From Anaerolineales bacterium UBA5797 (GTDB lineage: Bacteria; Chloroflexota; Anaerolineae; Anaerolineales; Villigracilaceae), in contig DIDP01000043.1 in assembly GCA_002418205.1 (NCBI GenBank), positions 1-25,247 of the forward strand: DNA of 25,247 nt. Direction: 5' to 3'. Numbering within the stretch: the first letter of the stretch is position 1; each line of letters starts with the position of its first letter. The notes beneath the pieces are model-generated. The model saw nothing but the letters and a program-made list of their open reading frames with translations, made no database searches and was not told the origin of the DNA. A program made the position numbers and the translations under genes. Below are positions 6,011-11,801 of this stretch, in pieces.

Positions 6011-7552
6011 GTGACAGAAGTCTCCCGCGTCCGCGTTCGATATGTTGAAGAGGGCTACGATTGTATCCCTCTCAAACCCATGTCGAAATTGCCATTGTCA
6101 AAGGGCTGGCAGGATCGCGCGCCCTTCCGACAGTGGCAACGCGCGGGAGACGATGTTAATTTTGGCTTGCGGGCTGGCAACGGCAAAGCCTTTATTGACT
6201 GTGATACCGGACATAAGGAAAGTGACCCCGCCACTACCGACAATATCAAACGCTGGCTTGAGGGGTTGGGGGTGAGGAACTATCCCATCGTCCAGACGCC
6301 TACCGGAGGCGCGCATATATACGTCAATTTTGCGGGCAGTCTGTTGGGATCGAAGCGTAATTTCACCAGCACAATAGGCACGGGTGAATTTCGTTATGAC
6401 CACGGTTCCTACGTTGCCGCGCCGCCGTCCGTGATCGAGCAGGGAACATACACGCTAGTTTCAGGTGACACGGCGCAATTGCCAACACTGGACATGCACG
6501 ACATTGCCGCGCTTGTCAATATCAATGAGCCTGTGACCGATGCGAAGCGCGACCCGAAAATGTCAATGCTTGCCCGCGCCCTGGCAGAGGGGCAGGGGAT
6601 CGAGCGTTACCAGTCGCGGAGCGAAGCGGAAGCCGCCCTGGTGTTGTCGCTTGTCAATTCGGGCTTTGACTTTCACCAGGTCAAACACGTGTTTGATACC
6701 TCGCCCTGTGCGGGCAAGTATGCCGATATGAAGGTGAGCAGCCCGAGGAAGGCAGAGGCGTATTTGTCCCACACCTGGAAGAACGCCGAGGACTACCGGC
6801 ACAACGAAAGCCCTGTGAGGCGCAAGATCCGCGAGCTTCAGGAACTGGCTGAGTATGCCGCGTGGGGCAGGGCTACCGATAAACTGGTGTTCCTGGCACA
6901 TACACAGATCGCCTACAAGGCGGGACGTTTCGAGTATGCCGCCTCCCGTCGCGACCTGGCTTTACTGGCAGGTGTATCCAGCCAGGAAACAGCCACAAAC
7001 GCAACGAGGCGTCTCATGGAAAGCGAACTACTGAAACTACAGGAGAGGAGCGCGGCTATCTTCGCGAACCGGTACGCCTTACAGGTGGACAAAATTAGCC
7101 ACTCCCTAAGAACACCATGTGAGGAAGTGGCTAAATTTGTCCCGTCCCAGGTGCTTCAAAACGGGATGGTGCTTGACCTGGAAGGGCTGGAAACATCCGA
7201 CGCGTTCAGGAACGGCAAGGGCAAACTTGGACGACGCGCCGGGGAGGTGTACAAGTTGTTATTTATGGATAGCCTGACGGATACCGAAATTGCACAGCGG
7301 ACCGGCGCAAGCCTGAAAACGATCCGGCGAACGTTGAAGAAGCTGGCGATGGTGAAGGACCACAAAACGGGTGAGGTGATCGAAATGGTGACACAGGGCG
7401 AAGAGGGACGCTGGCACTCTAACGTGGTTGACCTGGATTTGATCGAAGCCATCTACGGGACACGCGGCGCGAGGGAAAAGCAGCGCATGACCTACGAACG
7501 CGAACGCCGCGACCATGCCCGAAGTCTGGAGAGAGGAAAACTGACAGCATGA
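6011..7552 (+). CDS. Primase-polymerase (bifunctional DNA primase/polymerase type)
   Basis: A 513-aa replication protein. Start GTG 6011, with GAGGGT 5 bases upstream, gives the best ribosome site. Residues 5-170 form a Prim-Pol domain: FIDCDTG holds the metal-binding Asp63 and Asp65, TPTGGAHIYV holds His102, and GEFRYDHGSYVAAPPS (126-140) is the third motif. Proteins of this kind lay primers and extend DNA in plasmids, satellites and phages. The middle is helical, and residues about 405-450 form a winged helix (LTDTEIAQRTGASLKTIRRT), likely origin or DNA binding. The usual C-terminal superfamily 3 helicase (Walker A) is absent, and no helicase gene is nearby, so host helicase is presumably used. 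It is the core of the element's replication module. Confidence 0.92.
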   Translation: MTEVSRVRVRYVEEGYDCIPLKPMSKLPLSKGWQDRAPFRQWQRAGDDVNFGLRAGNGKAFIDCDTGHKESDPATTDNIKRWLEGLGVRNYPIVQTPTGGAHIYVNFAGSLLGSKRNFTSTIGTGEFRYDHGSYVAAPPSVIEQGTYTLVSGDTAQLPTLDMHDIAALVNINEPVTDAKRDPKMSMLARALAEGQGIERYQSRSEAEAALVLSLVNSGFDFHQVKHVFDTSPCAGKYADMKVSSPRKAEAYLSHTWKNAEDYRHNESPVRRKIRELQELAEYAAWGRATDKLVFLAHTQIAYKAGRFEYAASRRDLALLAGVSSQETATNATRRLMESELLKLQERSAAIFANRYALQVDKISHSLRTPCEEVAKFVPSQVLQNGMVLDLEGLETSDAFRNGKGKLGRRAGEVYKLLFMDSLTDTEIAQRTGASLKTIRRTLKKLAMVKDHKTGEVIEMVTQGEEGRWHSNVVDLDLIEAIYGTRGAREKQRMTYERERRDHARSLERGKLTA

Positions 7553-7812
7553 AACAGACATCCATTTGTGAGGACGTACAGCCTGAGACCTTGCGCCATT
7601 TGGCGGCGCGGGTGTGCTTGCAGGCTATCCGGGATATAAGGGGGGATGATCCGCTTGCCGGGCTGGATGCGTTCTTTTGGTTGACCGGTCCCGACTTCGG
7701 CTTTTGGGCTGAGGCAGCCGGTATCCCGTTCGGTGATCCGCTGGCAGTATTGACCGGCGGCAGATTACAGAGAAAGGCGGTGAGGCATGCAAAACATTTT
7801 GCAGCTGCTTGA
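7549..7812 (+). CDS. Hypothetical 87-aa protein
   Basis: Overlaps the primase-polymerase stop by ATGA, so translation is probably coupled. The central part DAFFWLTGPDFGFWAEAAGI is aromatic-rich and likely one helical hairpin; the end is basic (RLQRKAVRHAKH). No membrane segment or known domain is evident. Short proteins rich in WLTGPDF-like segments occur in phage-type elements without a known role. Function unknown. Confidence 0.72.
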   Translation: MKQTSICEDVQPETLRHLAARVCLQAIRDIRGDDPLAGLDAFFWLTGPDFGFWAEAAGIPFGDPLAVLTGGRLQRKAVRHAKHFAAA

Positions 7813-7984
7813 GGGCATGACGCCCGACCAGGTGAGGGAATTCCGGCGGCGGATCGTGCCGGCATTGGAACAGATCCGCGCTGAGGTGGTGACCCCCCAG
7901 GCGGCGAAGGCTAGCGACGAAAAAACTACCAGAGGTAAAAGCGATGAAATGCACAGCAACAACAACCAGCGGCAAACAGTGTAA
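7787..7984 (+). CDS. Hypothetical 65-aa protein
   Basis: Overlaps the previous gene by 26 bases in another frame, with GGTGAG ahead of ATG 7787. The first 40 residues are probably helical (MTPDQVREFRRRIVPALEQI), and the rest is polar and disordered. It in turn overlaps the next gene by 41 bases. Such nesting is normal in this compact operon, but the long overlap makes this one of the less certain calls. Confidence 0.55.
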   Translation: MQNILQLLEGMTPDQVREFRRRIVPALEQIRAEVVTPQAAKASDEKTTRGKSDEMHSNNNQRQTV

Positions 7985-8303
7985 AGCGGGCGCGGTCACA
8001 GGATCGGAGTTTTGTTTTTGGCACGACCCCGCCCAGGGACACGCCCGCGCTGAGGCACGCAAAAAGGGAGGGCAGCGGCGGCGCGTGGAACATGCCGGCG
8101 ACCCGTTCACATTGCCTGAGACATTCGAGACGGTCCCGGACGCGAACAAACTGCTTGACTACACTTTGGCGGAAGTGTTGCCGATGGAAAACAGCATAGC
8201 CAGGGCGAGGATCCTGCTGGCAATTCACGAAAGCTATTTGCGGTCCATTGAGATCGGAGAACTGGAAAGCCGCATAGCGGCATTGGAGGCAAGGATAAAA
8301 TGA
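7944..8303 (+). CDS. Zinc-finger small protein (GKQCKAGA...CFWHDP type)
   Basis: A 119-aa protein with a single N-terminal zinc-binding module: Cys3 and Cys13 in CTATTTSGKQCKAGAV, then CFWH supplying Cys24 and His27. This CxxTTxSGxxCxA...CxWH pattern marks a family of small proteins common in mobile elements and phages, of unknown function. A basic KKGGQRRR stretch follows, then two helices that end in a likely coiled coil (LESRIAALEARIK). A ribosome site AGAGGT lies 8 bases ahead of ATG 7944. It ends in an ATGA overlap with the next gene. Possibly a nucleic-acid or protein adaptor in the replication operon. Confidence 0.78.
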   Translation: MKCTATTTSGKQCKAGAVTGSEFCFWHDPAQGHARAEARKKGGQRRRVEHAGDPFTLPETFETVPDANKLLDYTLAEVLPMENSIARARILLAIHESYLRSIEIGELESRIAALEARIK

Positions 8304-8581
8304 GCAACCTGACAAACAGAGTTAAGCGATTGGAACAGGACCACGCGCCGAAGGTCAGTAAATACATGCTAAACATTATGCCGGCATGGGCGGATTGGGA
8401 TACCCCCGAGGAAAAAGCGAAGGGCTATAAAATCCAGTGTTGTATCCCCTCATTTGGCGGGACCGGCGGCGCGCCGTTCTACCTGGCAACCTGGGCGGAT
8501 GTCGAAGCGTTTGCCGCGCGGGATGATGTGCATTTGGACATTCGCGCGCCGCGAGGGTGGAAACCCGAGGGGGCAGCATGA
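8300..8581 (+). CDS. Hypothetical 93-aa protein with N-terminal coiled coil
   Basis: Begins by ATGA overlap and ends by ATGA overlap. The N-terminus SNLTNRVKRLEQD is a short coiled-coil heptad shared with the next protein (MSIKNRLAKLED). The rest has a cysteine pair (QCCIPSF) and a WADVEAFAARDD segment. This MSx(L/I)xNR-x-LE start is common among small phage-element proteins without known function. Confidence 0.72.
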   Translation: MSNLTNRVKRLEQDHAPKVSKYMLNIMPAWADWDTPEEKAKGYKIQCCIPSFGGTGGAPFYLATWADVEAFAARDDVHLDIRAPRGWKPEGAA

Positions 8582-8760
8582 TGAGCATAAAAAACAGGCT
8601 TGCAAAACTCGAGGATAAACAGCCGGCGGAGCCGCGCCCGACATGGAAGGATTTTATAACGGGTGCCTGGGAACCCAGCCCCGAGGAATGGCGCGCTTTT
8701 TTGGAGCGCGACGAACAAACTGAACAACAGGAGAATAAAAACGATGTTCACAAAAAATGA
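8578..8760 (+). CDS. Hypothetical 60-aa protein, coiled-coil N-terminus
   Basis: Starts at ATG 8578, overlapping the previous stop. The first residues MMSIKNRLAKLEDKQ resemble the N-terminus of the upstream neighbour. After a proline-rich linker comes a TWKDFITGAWEPSPEEWRAF segment, then a polar tail. It overlaps the following start by 17 bases. Likely a partner or diverged tandem copy of the preceding gene; function unknown. Confidence 0.68.
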   Translation: MMSIKNRLAKLEDKQPAEPRPTWKDFITGAWEPSPEEWRAFLERDEQTEQQENKNDVHKK

Positions 8761-9352
8761 CTTTCAACGGATGGAACAGCTAGCGAACATACCCGAGGAA
8801 AAATTCACGGATGCGATGACGCGCGAGCTTGAAAGCCTGGACCGGGCGGGGCGCAATGAATTAGCACAGCGCGCCATAGAAACCGCGCGCCTGGCGGAGC
8901 AATACGGGTACAACGCGCCGGCGGTGGAATTGCCAGAATATGACACGCTGCAGCTGATGCGCGAGGCGGTGCAAAAACTGGCAGGGGGCGCGGTGGATGT
9001 CGTCATTGCCCCGACCCCGCCGGGAGAAGCCGGTTATACCTGGCGTGATCCGAGCGACCAGGCGGTTAAGATCGTGATCGGTCCGCATATGTTCGATAAT
9101 TGGGGCGGGCTATTGTCAACGCTATTGCATGAGGCAGCGCACGCGAAACTACACCCCGAATACTTGGAACGCGACCTGACCGAAGCCCAAAAGCGCGCGA
9201 AGGAAACCGGGCGCGTGGAGGCGGAAGCCAGACACCAGGGGCATGAGTGGCAGCGATACGCCGAAGCGAACGCGGGCGAGTGGGCGGTAAAGGCTGCAAC
9301 CGTTGCGGAAGCCCGTTTTAAGGCGTGCCTGCTGTCCCTGATTTACAAGTAG
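8744..9352 (+). CDS. SprT-like HExxH metalloprotease-like protein
   Basis: A 202-aa protein from ATG 8744 with AGGAG 10 bases ahead (an upstream frame to 8663 lacks a site). The gluzincin motif HEAAH (129-133) lies in LLSTLLHEAAHAKLH. Thirty residues later, RHQGHEWQRYAEA resembles the third-ligand HGxxF/W segment of SprT/Spartan-type proteases (His164 or His167). The N-terminal half is helical. SprT-family enzymes degrade proteins crosslinked to DNA; an antirestriction or ImmA-like peptidase is the main alternative, though no helix-turn-helix or ImmA-type motif is seen. It is the last gene of the operon that also encodes a Spo11-like protein, so cleavage of a DNA-linked replication protein is conceivable. 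Confidence 0.75.
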   Translation: MFTKNDFQRMEQLANIPEEKFTDAMTRELESLDRAGRNELAQRAIETARLAEQYGYNAPAVELPEYDTLQLMREAVQKLAGGAVDVVIAPTPPGEAGYTWRDPSDQAVKIVIGPHMFDNWGGLLSTLLHEAAHAKLHPEYLERDLTEAQKRAKETGRVEAEARHQGHEWQRYAEANAGEWAVKAATVAEARFKACLLSLIYK

Positions 9353-9610
9353 GGATAATGCCATAAAGCCGCATATACGGAAGTCAAAGCCAGCAGGAAA
9401 GCCCAGGGTAAAACTGCCATGCAGCAGATCGCCGCGCCGCGCCCCGTTCGCCCTGGGCGCGCTGTATGCCGGCATTGGCTAAAATTGCACATGGTAAGCG
9501 GCTTGTTACTATCGGTATCCAAACCAAAGAGGTGCATAGTAACAAGCCGCTACAGTGACATGACGAAAACCATATCCAAAGGTATCACCGCTGCATGGAC
9601 GCGCATAAGT
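9353..9610. other. Non-coding right part with hairpins and candidate origin
   Basis: No gene is credible. CGCGCCC (9438-9444) pairs with GGGCGCG (9455-9461). A perfect 16-bp-arm inverted repeat follows at 9497-9551. TATCCAAA occurs at about 9516-9523 and again near 9572. The concentration of structure between the last replication gene and the att site makes an origin of replication or transfer plausible. Confidence 0.5.
9497..9551. repeat. Perfect inverted repeat, 16-bp arms, 23-base loop
   Basis: AGCGGCTTGTTACTAT (9497-9512) is exactly complementary to 9536-9551. There is no T-run after it, so it is not a normal terminator. Candidates are a single- or double-strand origin, a recombinase or resolution site, or a binding site of a replication initiator. 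Confidence 0.85.
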
Positions 9611-9621
9611 TAGGCTTTTAG

Positions 9622-9737
9622 TATAATTGCCATAATGCCGCGTCACGTGTCAACGGTGAGCAGGGAGAGGCGAGAGTAGTATCCCGCGGCGGCATGACAG
9701 TACACGCCTTGAACGTATGCAGGGCGTGTATTTTTGT
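9622..9737 (+). ncRNA. Candidate small RNA ending in a terminator
   Basis: A consensus TATAAT (9622-9627), lacking a clear -35, precedes about 105 bases with no coding frame that end at an intrinsic terminator. ATGCCGCG (about 9634-9641) can pair with CGCGGC..GGCAT (about 9684-9694) with a 3-base bulge. The layout fits a small regulatory RNA of the kind that controls replication or transfer. Its existence is inferred from promoter and terminator alone. Confidence 0.4.
9701..9737 (+). terminator. Intrinsic terminator
   Basis: TACACGCC (9701-9708) pairs with GGCGTGTA (9723-9730) and is followed by TTTTTGTTT. There is no coding gene within about 350 bases upstream, which implies a non-coding transcript. 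GCGTGTATTTT recurs at 9781-9791. Confidence 0.8.
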
Positions 9738-9798
9738 TTCCCATTTGTTAGCAATAAGCCTTGACGCGTGACAATGCGCGGCGTGTATTTTGTTAGTC

Positions 9799-9827
9799 TT
9801 GCCCGCAGCCATAAGTCACGCTATACT
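9799..9827 (+). promoter_or_regulatory. Possible outward-reading promoter at the right end
   Basis: TTGCCC (9799-9804), 17 bases, TATACT (9822-9827). It points toward the tRNA remnant and dgt. In the excised circle it would read across the attachment site toward the integrase gene, which would couple circularisation to integrase expression. That consequence is inferred. Confidence 0.45.
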
Positions 9828-9930
9828 ACACCGACAGACTACGGAAAGGCGTACCACAGTAAAGCGCAGGAACGGGCGCAGATGACACACAGAGCCATTA
9901 CAGCGCAAGCGATGGTTTTGATCGTGTCTA

Positions 9931-9984
9931 GACTTAAAATCTGTCGGTGGCAACACCGTGAGGGTTCGACCCCCTCTCGCCCCA
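9931..9984 (+). pseudogene. tRNA-Leu (anticodon TAA) 3' fragment at the right attachment site
   Basis: The anticodon loop CTTAAAA (9933-9939, anticodon TAA 9935-9937), the 3' anticodon strand, a long variable arm CGGTG-GCAA-CACCG, the T arm GAGGG-TTCGACC-CCCTC, and the acceptor 3' strand TCGCCCC plus discriminator A are all present. The matching 5' acceptor strand (GGGGCGA) and D arm are absent upstream; only 4 of 5 anticodon-stem pairs form with the preceding bases. It is therefore the 3' part left by integration, with crossover near the anticodon loop. The intact gene should lie just left of position 1. Confidence 0.82.
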
Positions 9985-10007
9985 TTTCACATACGTCATT
10001 GCGAGCG
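9985..10007 (+). repeat. Right attachment-site direct repeat
   Basis: Exact copy of 1-23, immediately 3' of the tRNA-Leu fragment. It runs into the complete dispersed repeat (9995-10080), which indicates native host sequence on this side. Confidence 0.85.
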
Positions 10008-10080
10008 GCGCTTCAGCGCTGTGAGGCAACCTCCTCATACAAGAGATTGCCTCGTCGCCCTACGGGCTCCTCGCAATGAC
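9995..10080. repeat. Dispersed intergenic palindromic repeat, copy 1
   Basis: Opens with GTCATTGCGAG and closes with CTCGCAATGAC (10070-10080), with further internal pairing (GGCGCTTCAGCGCT) and the GAGATTGCCTCGTCGCCCTACGGGCTCCTCGCAATG-type interior seen here in shorter pieces. Related copies lie at 19898-19979 and 23713-23845. Repeats of this type are widespread in many bacterial genomes as intergenic elements. Confidence 0.85.
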
Positions 10081-10102
10081 ATTTGCATCTGAAAGGCAGA
10101 CC

Positions 10103-11254
10103 ATGAGCTTTACCCGTCAACAACTCGAAGAGTTCGAAGACCAGACCCTTGCTCCATACGGCATGCGGAGCAGGGACTCCAAAGGACGCGCCTATCTGGA
10201 TAACGAACCGGACTACCGCACGTCCTTTCAGCGCGACCGCGACCGGATCATCCATACGACAGCCTTCCGGCGGCTGGAATACAAGACGCAGGTCTTTATC
10301 AATTACGAAGGCGACTACTTCCGCACCCGCCTCACACACACGCTGGAAGTTGCCCAGATCGGCCGGACGCTGGCGCGCGCCCTCGGCGGGAACGAAGACC
10401 TCGTCGAAAGCATCTGCCTCGCCCACGACTTGGGACATTCCCCTTTCGGTCATTCGGGTGAGGTTGCGTTGGCGCGCCTCATGAAGGATTTCGGTGGCTT
10501 CGACCATAACAAGCAGTCCCTCCGCATCGTCACAGAGCTGGAACAGCGCTACCCGGAATTCCCCGGTTTGAACCTTTCCTGGGAGGTGCGCGAGGGCATG
10601 GTCAAACACGAATCGGAATATGATATTTCAGACGCCCGCGACTTCAGCCCCGACCTGCGCGGCAACCTTGAAACCCAGATCGCGAACGTGGCCGACGAAC
10701 TGGCATACACCACTCATGACCTGGACGACGGTCTGCGTTCAGGCATGATCACCCCGAAAATGCTGGATGGGATCGAACTTTGGGAGATCATGAAGCAGAC
10801 CTACAACTGGCAGGGACCGGACTTGAGCGACATGGAGCGGCATCGTATGATCCGCCAGCTCGTGGGGCTCATGGTCACGGACATGGTCACAGCCACAGAT
10901 AAACGCCTCAAGGAAAGCAAGGCAAAGTCGCCGCTCGATCTTCAAAAGTTGAAGCACAATGTGATCGGATACAGCGAGGAAATGCAGCGCCGCAACCGCG
11001 AGTTGAAGGATTTCCTCTACAAAAATCTGTACCGCCATTACCGCGTGGTCCGGATGCAGGTCAAGGCGGAGAGATTGATCTCCGATCTCTTCAACGCCTA
11101 CCGCGAGGAACCGCTGATGCTGCCGGATTCCATTCGTTTCTTCGTAGACATCCGCGGCTTGGAAAGAACGATCTGCGATTACATCGCCGGCATGACCGAC
11201 CGGTATGCCATCGAGGAACATCAAAAACTGTTTAATTTTCTGGAAAGACCGTAA
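10103..11254 (+). CDS. dgt: Deoxyguanosinetriphosphate triphosphohydrolase-like protein
   Basis: A 383-aa HD-domain dNTP triphosphohydrolase that splits dGTP or other dNTPs into nucleoside and triphosphate. The HD metal ligands are visible: His79 in RLTHTLEVAQ, the His108-Asp109 pair in CLAHDLGHSPFGHSGE, and a late Asp in ADELAYTTHDLDDG. RRLEYKTQVF and GDYFRTRLTH are typical of the family's shorter branch. ATG 10103 is chosen because AAAGG precedes it and the upstream alternative (10076) lies in the dispersed repeat. greA follows after 15 bases, so the two are probably co-transcribed. It would limit dNTP pools and may also affect incoming element DNA, though here it simply flanks the insertion. 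Confidence 0.93.
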   Translation: MSFTRQQLEEFEDQTLAPYGMRSRDSKGRAYLDNEPDYRTSFQRDRDRIIHTTAFRRLEYKTQVFINYEGDYFRTRLTHTLEVAQIGRTLARALGGNEDLVESICLAHDLGHSPFGHSGEVALARLMKDFGGFDHNKQSLRIVTELEQRYPEFPGLNLSWEVREGMVKHESEYDISDARDFSPDLRGNLETQIANVADELAYTTHDLDDGLRSGMITPKMLDGIELWEIMKQTYNWQGPDLSDMERHRMIRQLVGLMVTDMVTATDKRLKESKAKSPLDLQKLKHNVIGYSEEMQRRNRELKDFLYKNLYRHYRVVRMQVKAERLISDLFNAYREEPLMLPDSIRFFVDIRGLERTICDYIAGMTDRYAIEEHQKLFNFLERP

Positions 11255-11269
11255 CTTTAGGAGGAATAT

Positions 11270-11731
11270 ATGACCCAACCAACCTACCTTACACCCGAAG
11301 GTGAAGCCAAACTCAAAGCGGAGCTCGCCGAGCTCACCGGTCCGCGCCGCGAGGAACTTGCGCAACGTTTGCGATCCGCCATTCAGATGGGCGATCTTTC
11401 GGAGAATGCCGATTATCACAAAGCCAAGGAGGATCAGGCTTTTCTCGAGGGCCGCATCCAGGAGATCGAAGCCATCCTGCGCACGGCGACCGTCGTTGAA
11501 AAGAAACAGAGTCACGTGGTGACCATCGGTTCGCATGTAACGATCCAGGAGGAGGGCTTCGACCCGGAGACCTTTTATGTGGTCGGCGCGAAGGAGGCGG
11601 ATCCGCGCAACGGAAAGATCTCGAATGAATCGCCGTTCGGCAGCGCCCTGATGGACCACAAGGTTGGGGACGTTGTTGAAGCAGAGACTCCTGGCGGCAA
11701 GGTGAAACTTAAGATCCTGAAGGTGGAATAA
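11270..11731 (+). CDS. greA: Transcription elongation factor GreA
   Basis: 153 residues, the normal GreA length. The N-terminal coiled coil (residues 8-75) carries the tip motif GDLSENADYHKAKEDQ, whose acidic residues reach the polymerase active site through the secondary channel and stimulate cleavage of backtracked RNA. The C-terminal FKBP-like domain ends SPFGSALMDHKVGD...GGKVKLKILKV. TAGGAGGA precedes ATG 11270. The gene is followed by a 42-bp palindromic terminator. Confidence 0.97.
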   Translation: MTQPTYLTPEGEAKLKAELAELTGPRREELAQRLRSAIQMGDLSENADYHKAKEDQAFLEGRIQEIEAILRTATVVEKKQSHVVTIGSHVTIQEEGFDPETFYVVGAKEADPRNGKISNESPFGSALMDHKVGDVVEAETPGGKVKLKILKVE

Positions 11732-11739
11732 CCTTCACT

Positions 11740-11781
11740 CGAATCAAAAAGAGACCGGTATACCGGTCTCTTTTTGATTCG
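11740..11781. terminator. 42-bp perfect palindrome, shared bidirectional terminator
   Basis: Positions 11740-11760 are exactly complementary to 11761-11781, with AAAAAGAGACCGGTA mirrored to TACCGGTCTCTTTTT and no loop spacer. A- and T-runs on both sides let it end greA rightward and the 11802 gene leftward. Confidence 0.93.
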
Positions 11782-11801
11782 TTGATTCGGGGTGGAAAAA
11801 T

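Larger units (their letters stand above)
1..9984. mobile_element. Integrated element in a tRNA-Leu gene (about 10 kb)
   Basis: The stretch is bounded by an exact 23-bp direct repeat (1-23 and 9985-10007), and the right copy directly follows a tRNA-Leu 3' half. A tyrosine integrase lies at the left boundary. Inside are a second tyrosine recombinase, a CI-like repressor, and two rightward operons of tightly packed, mostly small genes including a primase-polymerase. Beyond the right boundary the genes are housekeeping (dgt, greA). No capsid, terminase, relaxase, type IV secretion or helicase gene is visible, so I read it as a phage satellite or an integrative plasmid. The left tRNA copy is outside the window, so the exact left end is inferred. 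Confidence 0.85.

Noticed and set aside
4140..8303. Zinc-finger proteins as a toxin-antitoxin or anti-CRISPR system
   Set aside because: Their motifs match small mobile-element proteins of unknown function; there is no paired toxin or nuclease next to either.
9419..9613. 64-aa rightward open frame
   Set aside because: It crosses the 16-bp-arm inverted repeat, lacks a ribosome site and has no recognisable sequence.
9871..9984. A possible complete tRNA using GGGCGC near 9874 as 5' strand
   Set aside because: The span is about 110 bases, the acceptor strands mismatch and there is no D arm; only the 3' half is tRNA.
9768..10079. 103-aa rightward open frame
   Set aside because: It is read through the tRNA-Leu remnant and the dispersed repeat; the protein is an artefact of those sequences.
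10739..11659. 306-aa leftward open frame
   Set aside because: Antisense to dgt and greA, both clear genes; a high-GC shadow.
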